This document shows, one piece after another, positions 45,379 through 55,161 of a stretch of DNA of 64,000 nucleotides. How positions within the stretch are numbered: the stretch's first letter is position 1; every line of letters begins with the position of its first letter. Source of the DNA: Achromobacter marplatensis. GTDB taxonomy: Bacteria > Pseudomonadota > Gammaproteobacteria > Burkholderiales > Burkholderiaceae_B. The stretch spans positions 1 through 64,000 of the forward strand of contig NZ_NJIG01000010.1 of assembly GCF_002209535.1 (NCBI RefSeq). Reading direction: 5' to 3'. The translations under genes were made by a program, and so were the position numbers. Under the pieces are notes generated by a model. That model saw only the letters and a list, made by a program, of their open reading frames with translations. It was not told where the DNA came from and made no database searches.

Positions 45379-46036
45379 GGCTACGGGCCTGATAGCCGAC
45401 GCCGCGCACGGTAACGATATCGATCGACGCGCCCGCCAGCTTCTTGCGCAGGCGCGAAATCAGGAGTTCCAGCGCGTTGAGCGACCCGTCATCCAGGTCA
45501 AACAACTGGTTCATCAGCCGTTCCTTGGCAACCGTCTGCCCGATCCGGCCCACCAGGATCTCCAGCAAGCGGAATTCGCGCCGCCCCAATTCCAGCGGCG
45601 CACCCGATAGCGTGACGCTACGCCCCGCCAGATCCAGGCTGAGATTGCCGTACTGGGTGGTGCTGCTGGTCTGCCCGGCCGGCCGCCGCATCAGCGCCCG
45701 CAGCCGCGCTTCAAGCTCGCGCAGGTCAAAGGGCTTGACCAGATAGTCATCGGCGCCCAGATCCAGCATGTCGATCTTGTCTTCGATTTCCGCACGCGCG
45801 GTCATGACGAGGACGGGCGCCTCCAGCCCGGCCGAGCGCAATTCGCGGATGACCGAAAACCCGTCCTTGCCCGGCAGGTTGATGTCCAGCACCAACGCAT
45901 CCCAGGTCTCGTCCAGCCCCCAACGCAAAGCCGCCAGCCCATCATGCACCCATTGCACGCTATGGCCCGCCAGACGCAGTTTGCTTTCCACGGCATCGCC
46001 TAGATCAAGGTTGTCCTCGACCAGCAAAATGCGCAT
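45365..46036 (-). CDS. OmpR-family response regulator (TctD/QseB-like)
   Basis: This 223-residue regulator has a receiver domain with Asp51 (LVLDINLPG) and the conserved lysine in YLVKPF, then an OmpR-type winged helix (GRREFRLLEILVGR, LISRLRKKL). A strong GGAGGAA lies before the ATG. It is the first gene of the two-component pair and is transcribed away from a palindromic repeat block. It probably regulates the ABC transporter genes that follow in the same direction. Confidence 0.92.
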   Translation of the reverse strand: MRILLVEDNLDLGDAVESKLRLAGHSVQWVHDGLAALRWGLDETWDALVLDINLPGKDGFSVIRELRSAGLEAPVLVMTARAEIEDKIDMLDLGADDYLVKPFDLRELEARLRALMRRPAGQTSSTTQYGNLSLDLAGRSVTLSGAPLELGRREFRLLEILVGRIGQTVAKERLMNQLFDLDDGSLNALELLISRLRKKLAGASIDIVTVRGVGYQARSHEHP

Positions 46037-46153
46037 GTTGTTCCTCCGGATGTTGTGTTTTTTTGGGGAGTGTACGGGGTTCAGGGGGGATGGGGGAGGC
46101 GTTTTGGTTTTTGAGGCGCTCGGGGTTGAGTTCTTTAGACGCCCGTCGGGTCG

Positions 46154-46292
46154 GCGGCCTGCGGGGCGCGGGGCAACGATCGCGGTCCGGAGCCTTCGCT
46201 CCGGACGTCCCCGTCGTCATCTTCGTTGTTGCCTGCGGCAACTGCCTTCAGATTCCCTCGGGCTTATCGACGCCCCGCGCCCCGCAGGCCGC
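46154..46292 (+). repeat. Palindromic repeat unit G (type II) with 21-bp outer arms
   Basis: Arms at 46154-46174 and 46272-46292 are a perfect 21-bp inverted repeat with its own sequence. The core hairpin is at 46185-46206 (loop CTTC), and the second hairpin GTTGCC-TGC-GGCAAC is at 46228-46242. This unit lies about 120 bases upstream of the response-regulator start, so it may fall in or near its promoter. Confidence 0.9.
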
Positions 46293-46755
46293 CGCCCCGC
46301 CGGGCTCTGCTGGCTGAATCCTGACGGTCGCCGGGGAGATTAGAGTTCTTCAGGTTCTGCTCGCCGCAGGAGAGGGAGAGGAGAATCTTGCGGGGCCCGC
46401 TCCCGGCCGGCCGCGCGGGCGGCCTTTGGGAGCTTACGCATCGTCTTGCGTTGTCGCGCGATTCGCTTCGCGTGTGGGTTGCCGTGTTGGCGTTCTGCTT
46501 GAGCTTGGGCTTGGCTCGGAGTATTTTGCGGGGTCGTCCCTTGTCGGCCGCGCGCCACCCGTCGCTCCACCTCTCCCACCTGACGGCGGGGACCAGCAGA
46601 AAGCCATTCTCTATCCGCGCGCAAGCGACCAGTGCTCCGACGAACAGCAACGCGTATGCCGAATGCGGCCGCCTGCGCGGCCGCTTGAGGCGGGCCACGC
46701 GAGAATCGTCACTGAGCCGCGCTCTAGCAGCGCATCAAGCCAAGACGGCGCAGCC
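46293..46755. repeat. Spacer of composite repeat block
   Basis: No gene is seen here. The GC-rich hairpin with GCTCCC/GGGAGC ends is at 46399-46433, and a perfect 8-bp hairpin GCGGCCGC/GCGGCCGC with a CTGC loop is at 46665-46684. This block is a direct, shorter copy of the one at 32.8-33.9 kb and lacks the CATCCTACG-type inserts. Confidence 0.8.
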
Positions 46756-46914
46756 CGTCGGCGGGGTTGGGCTGATGGCGCGCAACCTTGATGCGCCCGA
46801 GGGAATCTGAAGGCAGCGGCCGTAGGCCGCAACGAAGATGACGACGGGGACGTCCGGAGCGAAGGCTCCGGACCGCAATCGTGGGCGCGCGCCATCAGCC
46901 CAACCCCGGCGATG
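46756..46914 (-). repeat. Palindromic repeat unit H (type I)
   Basis: Arms at 46756-46783 and 46887-46914 match with two differences. The arm centre GGTTGGGCTGATGG differs from units C and F, but both arms changed together. The core hairpin is at 46852-46873 (loop GAAG), and the second hairpin GCGGCC-GTA-GGCCGC is at 46816-46830. It lies beyond the 3' end of the RNB nuclease gene. Confidence 0.9.
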
Positions 46915-46999
46915 GGCGTCCTACGAAGTCACCCCAACCGCACCGACGAAGCCCCCCAGACGCACCAACGAGGCAACCTCAGTCACCACGCCGACGAAG

Positions 47000-48904
47000 C
47001 TACTCCTCAGATCCCGCAGCCGGACTCACTTCCCCCAGATACCGGCAATCCAGCTCCAGGCTCAACTCGTCCATCCCCAGGATATCGATCTCCACCGCAG
47101 TCCCGCGCTCCAACTCGGGCATTCCGCCCACCCGGGTCACCAGCGGCGCATTCGCGAATCGCACCAAGTCGTCGCGCAACACGTGCGCCACCGTCCGGGT
47201 CACGCCGTGCTGCTTCAGCCAGCGCAGGCACCAGTAGCGCTCCATCGCGCTCTGGAACTCCGCCCACGCCGCGTACTGCGCGTCGAACGCGCCGATGATC
47301 GCGAAGAGGTCCGCGTCGCGCGGCTTGAACGGGGCCACCAGGCGGGCTGATACGCCATGCTCCACTGCGGCGATCAGCTGCCATTGGTTGACCAGGTCGA
47401 CATAGCGGCGCAGCGGCGACGTGCTCCAGGCGTATTGCGGTACGCCGATAGCCTCGTGCGGCAGCGCCTGCGTGCTCATGCGCACGCGGCCCGCCTGTTG
47501 CGAACGGTAGATGCCCGGCACGCCGTGCTGGTGCAGCAAGCCGCCCCACTGGTTGTTCGCCAGGATCATGTATTCGGCCACCATGCGGTCCAGCGGCGCG
47601 TTGCGCTGGCGGGGCACCAGGCGCACGGGCGTGTCCGGGTCGTCCGGGTTACCGTCCAGATAGAAGCTGTATTCCACCCGCGAATTGTTCTCGGGCTTGC
47701 CGCGCACCTTCTCGCGTTGCGCCGACAGCGCCTGCGCCAGCTTCCACAGCGGGCGCAGCCAGTGGCCGTACGGCATGTCCGCCGACGGATCGGCCAGGCT
47801 GGCCTCCGTGACCTGGGCATCCAGCATGTTGTGGCGCAGGTTCTCGCGCACCACCACGCGCTCAAGCCGCGTTTCGGATTCGAAGATCTCGCCCGTCTCC
47901 GGGTCGGCCACCACATACAGCGACAGCACCGGCACTTCGCGGCCGGCGTCCAGCGAGAACGCCTTGATGACGTTATCCGGCTGCATCGGGATCTTGTCGC
48001 CCGGCATGTAGACCGTGGACAGGCGGGCGCGGGCCAGCTTGTCGAATTCGCTGTCGCGGGTCACGGTCAGGCCGGGGGCGGCTACGTGCACGCCCACGCG
48101 CAGGCGCCCGTCGGGCAGCTCGGTGACGGACAGCGCGTCGTCGATTTCGGTGGTGGTGACATCGTCCACCGAATAGATCTCGGCGTCCGACAGCGGCAGT
48201 TCGCGGTCGACGGGCGGCAGTTCCAGGTCGGGGAAAGCCAGCCCGCGCGGGAAGTTCACCGCCAGGAAGCGGCGCTTGTGCAAGGCCAGGGCATGCGGCC
48301 AGGCGCCCAGCTCAAGCAGCAGACGGTCCGGCGTCTTGCCCAGCTTGGTGCAGGCGGCGTCCAGGGCCTTCCATTGCTGCGTATTCTTGTCCGGGCGGAT
48401 CAGCAGGGACTCGGCGGCCTGGGCGATGGGTTCGGGCAGACGGCCGGCGGCCATCTCGTCGACCCACTCCTGCTGCTGCTCGGCCTGGCGCTGCTTCTTG
48501 TCCAAGGCGGCCAGCGCGGCGGCCAGGATGTCGGGCGGAGCAGGGCGGTAGCGGCCCTTGCCGCGGCGATGGAAGTACGCCGGCGCGCCGTGCAGGCGCA
48601 TCAGCAAGGCGGCTTGCTCCACGGGCGTGGGGGCGTGGCCGAAGTAGTCGGCGGCCAGGGCGGGCGTGTCGAATTCTTCCTGCGGCGCGCATTCCCACAG
48701 GAACTGCAGGTCCAGCGCCTCGGCGGCCGCGGCCGCCTGGCTCATCAGCGCCGCCGGCTCGGGCGACGCGAAATTGAACAGGGTGTTGGCGCGCTTGATC
48801 TTGCTGCGCTTGCCCGACTCCGACTCCACCTGCAGGCTGGCGTCGGTCTCGGACAGGATATTGCCGGCCTTGAAGCTGCCGTCGTCTTCGTAAAACACAT
48901 ACAT
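47000..48904 (-). CDS. RNB-domain exoribonuclease (RNase II/R family)
   Basis: This 634-residue protein has an N-terminal small beta-barrel region, a helical spacer and a central RNB domain. The active-site stretch VDDVTTTEIDDALSV carries the metal-binding aspartates, with Glu where RNase II usually has one of them. SPLRRYVDLVNQWQL is the conserved RNA-binding arginine segment. The C-terminus is a short S1-like domain. It should degrade RNA 3' to 5'. The start at 48904 (MYVFYEDDG) is chosen because the longer frame reads through untranslated sequence. Confidence 0.88.
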   Translation of the reverse strand: MYVFYEDDGSFKAGNILSETDASLQVESESGKRSKIKRANTLFNFASPEPAALMSQAAAAAEALDLQFLWECAPQEEFDTPALAADYFGHAPTPVEQAALLMRLHGAPAYFHRRGKGRYRPAPPDILAAALAALDKKQRQAEQQQEWVDEMAAGRLPEPIAQAAESLLIRPDKNTQQWKALDAACTKLGKTPDRLLLELGAWPHALALHKRRFLAVNFPRGLAFPDLELPPVDRELPLSDAEIYSVDDVTTTEIDDALSVTELPDGRLRVGVHVAAPGLTVTRDSEFDKLARARLSTVYMPGDKIPMQPDNVIKAFSLDAGREVPVLSLYVVADPETGEIFESETRLERVVVRENLRHNMLDAQVTEASLADPSADMPYGHWLRPLWKLAQALSAQREKVRGKPENNSRVEYSFYLDGNPDDPDTPVRLVPRQRNAPLDRMVAEYMILANNQWGGLLHQHGVPGIYRSQQAGRVRMSTQALPHEAIGVPQYAWSTSPLRRYVDLVNQWQLIAAVEHGVSARLVAPFKPRDADLFAIIGAFDAQYAAWAEFQSAMERYWCLRWLKQHGVTRTVAHVLRDDLVRFANAPLVTRVGGMPELERGTAVEIDILGMDELSLELDCRYLGEVSPAAGSEE

Positions 48905-48977
48905 GGTGGGGATCGTCCTGGGCGGCGCGCACGCGCCGCCTTGCGCAGCTATATAGAGTGTTGAGGTCTGATACTGA

Positions 48978-49580
48978 TTATTGGGGGCGAACGTGCCTGG
49001 CGCCAAGGGCGAATTCAAGCACCTCGGGCATCCATTGCGCGAAATCGGATAAACCGTGGTCGCTTCCCTGCACGATACGCTGGCGGCAATCCGCATAGCG
49101 ATCGCGCATTTCACGCCAATCCAGCACCTCGTCGCCGGTCGCCGCCACCAGGAAGTACCGGTCGGGCTGCGTGATGCGAGGGGCATGGATGGCCGCCAAT
49201 TCGTCCACGTATTCGGGCAAAAAGACGAACGGCGCGTCGGAATGATACATGTGGTGTTCGCCGACCTGGGTGGCCAGGTCGCGCGCGGCCTGCACGGCCG
49301 GGTTCAGCAGGACCGCCTTGCAGCCCAGCTGTTCGGCCAGCCACGTGGCGTAGAACCCCCCCAGCGACGAGCCGATCACGGTCAGTGCGCGGGGCGTGTC
49401 GGCGCCTTCCAGCTGGCGTCGGGCTATGCCCATGGCCAGGTCGATCGCTTCCCGGGGGCTGGCGGGCAGCTGCGGGCACGCCCAGTCGGCGGCTAGGCCA
49501 AGCTGGGTCATGGCGTCGGCCATCATCCGGGCCTTCATCGAGGTGGGCGAGGAGCGAAATCCGTGCAGGTAGAGAATCAT
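48978..49580 (-). CDS. YqiA/YcfP family alpha/beta hydrolase (esterase)
   Basis: This 200-residue small alpha/beta hydrolase has LYLHGFRSSPTSMK, the nucleophile elbow GSSLGGFYA, the aspartate in ATGDEVLDW and the histidine in GSDHGLSDF. That is a full triad, and the family has general esterase activity. It is 29 bases downstream of mpl in the same direction. Confidence 0.88.
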   Translation of the reverse strand: MILYLHGFRSSPTSMKARMMADAMTQLGLAADWACPQLPASPREAIDLAMGIARRQLEGADTPRALTVIGSSLGGFYATWLAEQLGCKAVLLNPAVQAARDLATQVGEHHMYHSDAPFVFLPEYVDELAAIHAPRITQPDRYFLVAATGDEVLDWREMRDRYADCRQRIVQGSDHGLSDFAQWMPEVLEFALGARHVRPQ

Positions 49581-49609
49581 TTCGTGCTCGTCCGGTATCG
49601 GTCCGCCGT

Positions 49610-50980
49610 TCAGCCGCGCGCCTGCAAGGCGTCCAGCAGCTTGCCGTGGATGCCGCCAAAGCCGCCGTTGCTCATGACCAGCACCTGGTCGCCCGGGCGG
49701 GCGGCGGCGGTCACGGCGGCAACGAGCGCGCCGATGTCATCGTAACTGGAAGCCCGGTCGCCCAGAGGCGCCAGGACGTCCGCCGGGTTCCAGCCCAGTG
49801 CATGCTTGCCGCTGTGCGCGCCAAAGCAGAACACCAGGTCGGCGTCGGCCAGCGCCTCGGGCAGGCGGGCGGCCATGGTGCCCAGCTTCATGGTGTTGGA
49901 ACGCGGTTCCAGCACCGCCAGGATGCGCGCCGACCCGACCTGGCGGCGCAGCCCTTCCAGGGTGGTGGCGATGGCGGTGGGGTGGTGGGCGAAATCGTCG
50001 TAGACCTTCACGCCGTTGACGGTGCCGCGCAACTCCATGCGGCGCTTGACCCCGGCAAAGCGGGTCAGGGCCTCGATGCCCTGTTCCGCGGACACGCCCA
50101 CGTGCTCGGACGCCGCCAGCGCCGCCAGCGCATTCATGCGGTTGTGCTCGCCCGTCAGGTTCCAGCGCACGGTGCCGACCGTAACGCCATTGCGCAGCAC
50201 GCCGAAGGCGCCCTCGGCATCGGGTGGCGTGGCCTGCCAGGCGCCATCGGCGCCGAACGTGACGGTTTCCGACCAGCATCCGCGGGCAATCACACGGTCC
50301 AGCGCGTCGGAGTGCGACGGGCGCACGATGCGGCCAGAGCCGGGGATGGTGCGCACCAGGTGGTGGAATTGGGTCTCGATCGCGGCCAGATCCGGGAAGA
50401 TGTCGGCATGGTCGTATTCCAGGTTGTTCAGGATGGCGGTGCGCGGGCGGTAATGGACAAACTTGGAGCGCTTGTCGAAGAACGCCGTGTCGTACTCGTC
50501 CGCCTCGATCACGAAGGGACGGCGCGCCGGGTCGTAGCGGGCAGACACGTGCAGGTCCTGGGCTACGCCGCCGATCAGGAAGTTGGGCGCCAAGCCCGCG
50601 GCTTCCAGCACCCACGCCAGCATCGAGCTGGTGGTGGTCTTTCCATGGGTGCCGGCCACCGCCAGCACGTGCTGGCCGGGCAGGACGTTGTCGCCCAGCC
50701 ATTGCGGCCCGGACACGTAGCGCGCGCCCGATTCCAGGATGGCTTCCATCAGCGGGTTGCCGCGGCTGACCACGTTGCCGATCACGTACAGGTCGGGCTT
50801 CAGCGCCATCTGCTCGACGCCGAAGCCTTCGATCAGTTCGATCCCCTGTTCGGACAGCTGCGTGCTCATGGGCGGGTACACGCCCGCATCGCAACCAGTG
50901 ACCTTGTGTCCGGCGGCCCGCGCGATCAGCGCCAAGCCACCCATGAACGTACCGCAGATGCCAAGAATGTGCAGGTGCAT
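49610..50980 (-). CDS. mpl: UDP-N-acetylmuramate:L-alanyl-gamma-D-glutamyl-meso-diaminopimelate ligase
   Basis: This 456-residue Mur-ligase family enzyme recycles murein tripeptide. It has [11 protein letters not shown] for UDP-MurNAc binding and the ATP loop [19 protein letters not shown] precedes the ATG. It is divergent from the TlpA-like gene. Confidence 0.93.
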   Translation of the reverse strand: MHLHILGICGTFMGGLALIARAAGHKVTGCDAGVYPPMSTQLSEQGIELIEGFGVEQMALKPDLYVIGNVVSRGNPLMEAILESGARYVSGPQWLGDNVLPGQHVLAVAGTHGKTTTSSMLAWVLEAAGLAPNFLIGGVAQDLHVSARYDPARRPFVIEADEYDTAFFDKRSKFVHYRPRTAILNNLEYDHADIFPDLAAIETQFHHLVRTIPGSGRIVRPSHSDALDRVIARGCWSETVTFGADGAWQATPPDAEGAFGVLRNGVTVGTVRWNLTGEHNRMNALAALAASEHVGVSAEQGIEALTRFAGVKRRMELRGTVNGVKVYDDFAHHPTAIATTLEGLRRQVGSARILAVLEPRSNTMKLGTMAARLPEALADADLVFCFGAHSGKHALGWNPADVLAPLGDRASSYDDIGALVAAVTAAARPGDQVLVMSNGGFGGIHGKLLDALQARG

Positions 50981-51116
50981 TGAAAACTCTCCTGTCCTGC
51001 ATTGTATATATAGCGGACCTGCGTTCCGCGCGGGCGGATTGCCCTCCTTGGAGGGGCCGTATTCGTCCTGGGGCGGCCGAACGACAAAAAACAGCGGCAG
51101 CGGTTATGATCGCGCC

Positions 51117-51650
51117 ATGAATCGACGCCTACTTCTTTCCGCCGGCGTGGCGGTTGCCGCCACGGTTGCGGGCGGCTTGACCTTGCTGGGCCGCAAGTCC
51201 CAGAACCCCGCAGCGCCGGCCGACGCGGGCGATCCCGTCGCCGGACTGATGCAATTGCAGATGCCTGATCTGAACGGCGCGACTCAGTCGCTCTCCGGGT
51301 GGAAGGGGCAGCCGATCGTGGTCAATTTCTGGGCAACCTGGTGCGCGCCTTGCGTCAGGGAAATGCCGGAGCTCGACGCGCTGCAGAAAAAATACCCGCA
51401 CGTCCGTTTTGTCGGCATCGGTGTTGATTCAGCGGCGAATATGCAAAAATTTGTCGAGAAAGTGCAAGTTTCCTACCCCCTGTGGGTGATCGGCGCCGGG
51501 GCAATCGATACCCTGCGCAAGCTCGGAAACCCCAGCGGTGGCTTGCCTTTTACCATCGTGTTCAACGCCGATGGCGGGATTAACCGGAAGATATTGGGTG
51601 AAATCCAGCCCGATGACCTGAATCAAACCCTGTCTGGTTTGAAGGCGTAA
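51117..51650 (+). CDS. TlpA-like thioredoxin-fold protein
   Basis: This 177-residue protein is anchored or exported by an N-terminal hydrophobic helix (residues 5-24) and carries a redox-active WCAPC with Cys76 and Cys79. It probably reduces disulfides in the periplasm, as in cytochrome c maturation or oxidative-stress defence. The cis-proline segment GGLPFT is present. Confidence 0.88.
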   Translation: MNRRLLLSAGVAVAATVAGGLTLLGRKSQNPAAPADAGDPVAGLMQLQMPDLNGATQSLSGWKGQPIVVNFWATWCAPCVREMPELDALQKKYPHVRFVGIGVDSAANMQKFVEKVQVSYPLWVIGAGAIDTLRKLGNPSGGLPFTIVFNADGGINRKILGEIQPDDLNQTLSGLKA

Positions 51651-51739
51651 GTCTGTTGGACAAATAGTAGGAATTGGCGTAAAAAGCTGGTTTATCGGCT
51701 GTTTTGCCAACAATTGGCAATCCACTCATTGGCAAGCGC

Positions 51740-52174
51740 ATGGCGCAAAACATACTGGTATTGCATGGCCCGAACCTGAACCTGCTTGGCACCCGGGAAC
51801 CTCATATCTACGGCAGTCTGACCCTGCCCCAGATCAATGAGCGCCTGGAACTGCTTGCAGGCGAATTGGGCGCCAAGCTGACTGCTTGGCAAGGCAATCA
51901 CGAAGGTGCGCTGGTTGACCGCATTCAGGCGGCCCGGCAAGACGGCACGGACTTCATCATCATCAACGCGGCGGCATATACGCACACCAGCGTCGCAATT
52001 CGCGATGCGCTGGCTGGGGTCGCGATCCCATTTATTGAAGTACATTTGTCCAATCTGTATAAGCGAGAGCCCTTCAGGCATCACTCTTATCTGTCCGACT
52101 TGGCGATAGGCCTTATCAGCGGCCTCGGCGCGGACGGCTACGAGGCGGCTCTGCGTTACGCAGTGCGGCACTGA
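51740..52174 (+). CDS. aroQ: Type II 3-dehydroquinate dehydratase
   Basis: This 144-residue enzyme of the shikimate pathway has [16 protein letters not shown] with its catalytic tyrosine, [16 protein letters not shown] and EVHLSN. The ATG at 51740 is chosen; an earlier in-frame ATG at 51704 would add a 12-residue tail that the family lacks. It precedes accB by 87 bases. Confidence 0.93.
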   Translation: MAQNILVLHGPNLNLLGTREPHIYGSLTLPQINERLELLAGELGAKLTAWQGNHEGALVDRIQAARQDGTDFIIINAAAYTHTSVAIRDALAGVAIPFIEVHLSNLYKREPFRHHSYLSDLAIGLISGLGADGYEAALRYAVRH

Positions 52175-52261
52175 TCTCGCACCAACTCACAGCTTTTACA
52201 TCTTATACGGCGCGGACCCCACGCTGGGACGTCGTCGACACTATCTCGGGAAGCAGCTTCT

Positions 52262-52717
52262 ATGGACCTTCGAAAACTCAAAACCCTGATCGACCTGGTG
52301 GCTGAATCGGGTATCGCCGAGCTGGAAATCACCGAAGGCGAAGGCAAGGTACGCATCGTCAAGTTCTCGCAGACCTTGCAGCCGGTGGCTTACCACCAGC
52401 CCGAAGCCGGCGCGCACGCCGCACCGGTGGCCCCGGCCGCGGCACCCGCCGCCCCGGCCGCCGAAGCCGCCCCGGTCATCCAGGGCCATGTCGTGAAGGC
52501 GCCGATGGTCGGCACGTTCTACCGTTCGCCGAACCCGGGCGCTGCCCCGTTCATCGACGTGGGCGCCACCGTCAAGGAAGGCGATCCGCTGTGCATCATT
52601 GAAGCCATGAAGCTGCTCAATGAAATCGAAGCCGACAAGTCCGGCGTCATCAAAGAAATCCTGGTCGAAAACGGTGAGCCCGTCGAGTACGGTCAACCCC
52701 TCTTCGTCATTGGCTGA
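52262..52717 (+). CDS. accB: Biotin carboxyl carrier protein of acetyl-CoA carboxylase
   Basis: This 151-residue protein has an N-terminal helical region, an alanine/proline-rich linker (about 50-72) and a biotinyl domain with Lys117 in [10 protein letters not shown], the biotin site. It works with AccC and the AccAD transferase to make malonyl-CoA. accC follows after nine bases. Confidence 0.95.
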   Translation: MDLRKLKTLIDLVAESGIAELEITEGEGKVRIVKFSQTLQPVAYHQPEAGAHAAPVAPAAAPAAPAAEAAPVIQGHVVKAPMVGTFYRSPNPGAAPFIDVGATVKEGDPLCIIEAMKLLNEIEADKSGVIKEILVENGEPVEYGQPLFVIG

Positions 52718-52726
52718 TAGCTGAAA

Positions 52727-54073
52727 ATGTTCGAAAAAATCCTGATCGCCAATCGGGGCGAAATCGCCCTGCGCATTCAGCGCGCTTGCCGTGAGCTGGG
52801 CATCAAAACCGTGGTCGTGCACTCCGAGGCTGACCGCGAAGCCAAGTACGTGCGCCTGGCCGATGAATCCGTGTGCATCGGGCCCGCGCCGTCGCGTGAC
52901 AGCTACCTGAACATGCCTGCCATCATTTCGGCGGCCGAAGTTACGGATTCCGAGGCAATCCACCCGGGTTACGGGTTCTTGTCCGAAAATGCCGACTTCG
53001 CCGATCGCGTCGAAAAGAGTGGCTTCGTCTTCATCGGTCCGCGTCCCGACACCATTCGCCTGATGGGCGACAAGGTCAGCGCCAAGCGCGCCATGATCGA
53101 AGCGGGCGTGCCGGTGGTGCCGGGTTCCGAGGGCGCGTTGCCCGAAGATCCGCAGGAAATCATCCGCATTGCGCGCGAAGTCGGTTATCCGGTCATCATC
53201 AAGGCGGCAGGCGGCGGCGGTGGCCGCGGCATGCGCGTGGTGTACACCGAGGCCGCGCTGCTGAACGCCGTCACCATGACGCGTTCGGAAGCAGGCGCCG
53301 CGTTCAACAACCCGGAAGTCTATATGGAGAAGTTCCTCGAGAACCCTCGCCATGTGGAAATCCAGGTGCTGGCCGATGGCGGCCGCAACGCCGTCTGGCT
53401 GGGCGAACGCGACTGCTCCATGCAGCGCCGCCACCAGAAAGTCATCGAAGAAGCGCCGGCGCCGGGCATCCCCCGCCGCGCGATCGAGCGCATTGGCGAC
53501 CGTTGCGCCGATGCTTGCCGCAAGATGGGCTACCGCGGCGCCGGCACGTTCGAATTCCTGTTCGAGAACGGCGAGTTCTATTTCATTGAAATGAACACCC
53601 GCATCCAGGTCGAACACCCGGTGACCGAACTGATCACCGGCATCGACCTCGTGCAGCAGCAGATCCTGGTGGCCGCAGGCGAGAAGTTCACGCTGCGCCA
53701 GCGCGACGTGCAGTTCAAGGGCCATGCGATCGAATGCCGCATCAACGCGGAAGATCCTTTCCGCTTCGTGCCCAGCCCCGGCCGCATCACCAACTGGCAC
53801 ACGCCGGGTGGTCCGGGCGTGCGTATCGATTCGCATGCTTACAACGGCTACTTCGTGCCGCCGAACTACGATTCGATGATCGCCAAGGTCATCACGTACG
53901 GCGATACGCGCGACCAGGCGCTGGCCCGCATGCGCATCGCGCTGTCGGAAATGGTGGTGGAAGGAATTTCGACCAACATCCCGCTGCATCGCGAACTGCT
54001 GCAGGACGCCCGTTTCATCGAAGGCGGCACCAGCATCCACTATCTGGAAAACAAGTTGGCTCAGCGTCCCTGA
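52727..54073 (+). CDS. accC: Biotin carboxylase subunit of acetyl-CoA carboxylase
   Basis: This 448-residue ATP-grasp enzyme has [13 protein letters not shown], the glycine-rich ATP loop GGGGGRGMR and [14 protein letters not shown]. It carboxylates the biotin on AccB. Length and motifs are standard. A rho-independent terminator begins ten bases after its stop. Confidence 0.96.
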   Translation: MFEKILIANRGEIALRIQRACRELGIKTVVVHSEADREAKYVRLADESVCIGPAPSRDSYLNMPAIISAAEVTDSEAIHPGYGFLSENADFADRVEKSGFVFIGPRPDTIRLMGDKVSAKRAMIEAGVPVVPGSEGALPEDPQEIIRIAREVGYPVIIKAAGGGGGRGMRVVYTEAALLNAVTMTRSEAGAAFNNPEVYMEKFLENPRHVEIQVLADGGRNAVWLGERDCSMQRRHQKVIEEAPAPGIPRRAIERIGDRCADACRKMGYRGAGTFEFLFENGEFYFIEMNTRIQVEHPVTELITGIDLVQQQILVAAGEKFTLRQRDVQFKGHAIECRINAEDPFRFVPSPGRITNWHTPGGPGVRIDSHAYNGYFVPPNYDSMIAKVITYGDTRDQALARMRIALSEMVVEGISTNIPLHRELLQDARFIEGGTSIHYLENKLAQRP

Positions 54074-54082
54074 CCGACCACT

Positions 54083-54104
54083 AGGGGCCTCACGGCCCCT
54101 TTTT
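54083..54104 (+). terminator. Rho-independent terminator of accBC
   Basis: AGGGGCC-TCAC-GGCCCCT is a 7-bp GC-rich stem directly followed by a run of T. A second, weaker CCCC/GGGG hairpin with TTTTT follows at about 54128-54146. Confidence 0.85.
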
Positions 54105-54159
54105 GCCTTTGGGCCTACCGAAGGCAACCCCCTCAGGGGCCTTTTTAATTGTTTTACGG

Positions 54160-54193
54160 TCATCGGGCCGCGGCATCAGCCGCGGCCCGATGA
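54160..54193 (+). promoter_or_regulatory. Perfect 15-bp hairpin in the prmA leader
   Basis: TCATCGGGCCGCGGC and its exact complement flank a 4-base ATCA loop, 18 bases before the prmA ATG. No T-run follows on the prmA strand, so it is not a terminator for prmA-direction transcription. It may be a protein-binding dyad or a structure that affects prmA translation. Confidence 0.5.
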
Positions 54194-54211
54194 CCAGATG
54201 GAAGAATAATC

Positions 54212-55138
54212 ATGCGTGAACTCGTGCTCCATTGCCTAGAGGCGCAGGCCGAAGCCTTGTCGGATGCGCTGCTGGAAGCGGGCGTGCTGTCCGTCTCCGT
54301 GGAAGACGCCGACTTCGGCACCGACGACGAACGTCCCCTGTTCGGCGAACCCGGCACCGAGCCCGATGTGCAGGCCTGGGACCGCAACCGCGTCGTCGCC
54401 TTGCTGCCCGACGGAGCCGATCCCGCGCAGATCATGGAAGAGGCCGCCGCGGCGGGCGAACTGGATCCGGCGCTGTTCGCCGGCTGGAGCCTGCGCGACG
54501 TCCCGGACGCCGATTGGGTGCGCCTGACGCAATCGCAATTCGGCCCCATCCACATCGCCGAACGGCTGTGGATCGTGCCCAGCTGGCACCGCGACAGCCC
54601 CGACGTGCCCGGTTTCGACCCGGCCGCCACGGGCGACGGCGCGATTCATATCGAACTGGATCCCGGCCTGGCCTTCGGCACGGGCAGCCACCCCACGACG
54701 CACCTGTGCCTGGCGTGGCTGGAAGCCGAGCTGCCGGCCGGCGCCACCTTGCTGGACTACGGTTGCGGCTCGGGCATCCTGGCGATCGCCGCCCGCAAGC
54801 TGGGCGCGGGCCCGACGCTGGCCGTGGACATCGACGCGCAGGCCGTGCAAAGCACGGCCTACAACGCCGAGGTCAACGGCGTTGAACTGCAGGCGATGCT
54901 GCCGGACGCGCTGGCGGACGGCACCTTCCAGGTCGTCGTCGCCAACATTCTGTCCAATCCGCTGAAGGTGCTGGCGCCGATGCTGGCTGGCCGCGTCGCC
55001 GCGGGCGGTCATCTGGTGCTGTCCGGCGTGCTGGAACGCCAGGCCGAAGAAGTGGCCGCCGCGTATGCGCCCTGGATCGCCATGTCGGTCTGGCGCGCGC
55101 GCGACGGCTGGGTCTGCCTGCACGGCCAGAAGGCCTGA
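54212..55138 (+). CDS. prmA: Ribosomal protein L11 methyltransferase
   Basis: This 308-residue SAM-dependent methyltransferase modifies ribosomal protein L11. The N-terminal domain recognises L11; the catalytic domain has [18 protein letters not shown] and [18 protein letters not shown] precedes the ATG. The zinc-ribbon gene follows after 23 bases. Confidence 0.93.
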   Translation: MRELVLHCLEAQAEALSDALLEAGVLSVSVEDADFGTDDERPLFGEPGTEPDVQAWDRNRVVALLPDGADPAQIMEEAAAAGELDPALFAGWSLRDVPDADWVRLTQSQFGPIHIAERLWIVPSWHRDSPDVPGFDPAATGDGAIHIELDPGLAFGTGSHPTTHLCLAWLEAELPAGATLLDYGCGSGILAIAARKLGAGPTLAVDIDAQAVQSTAYNAEVNGVELQAMLPDALADGTFQVVVANILSNPLKVLAPMLAGRVAAGGHLVLSGVLERQAEEVAAAYAPWIAMSVWRARDGWVCLHGQKA

Positions 55139-55161
55139 GCGCCGTTCGGCAGGATCGCGAC

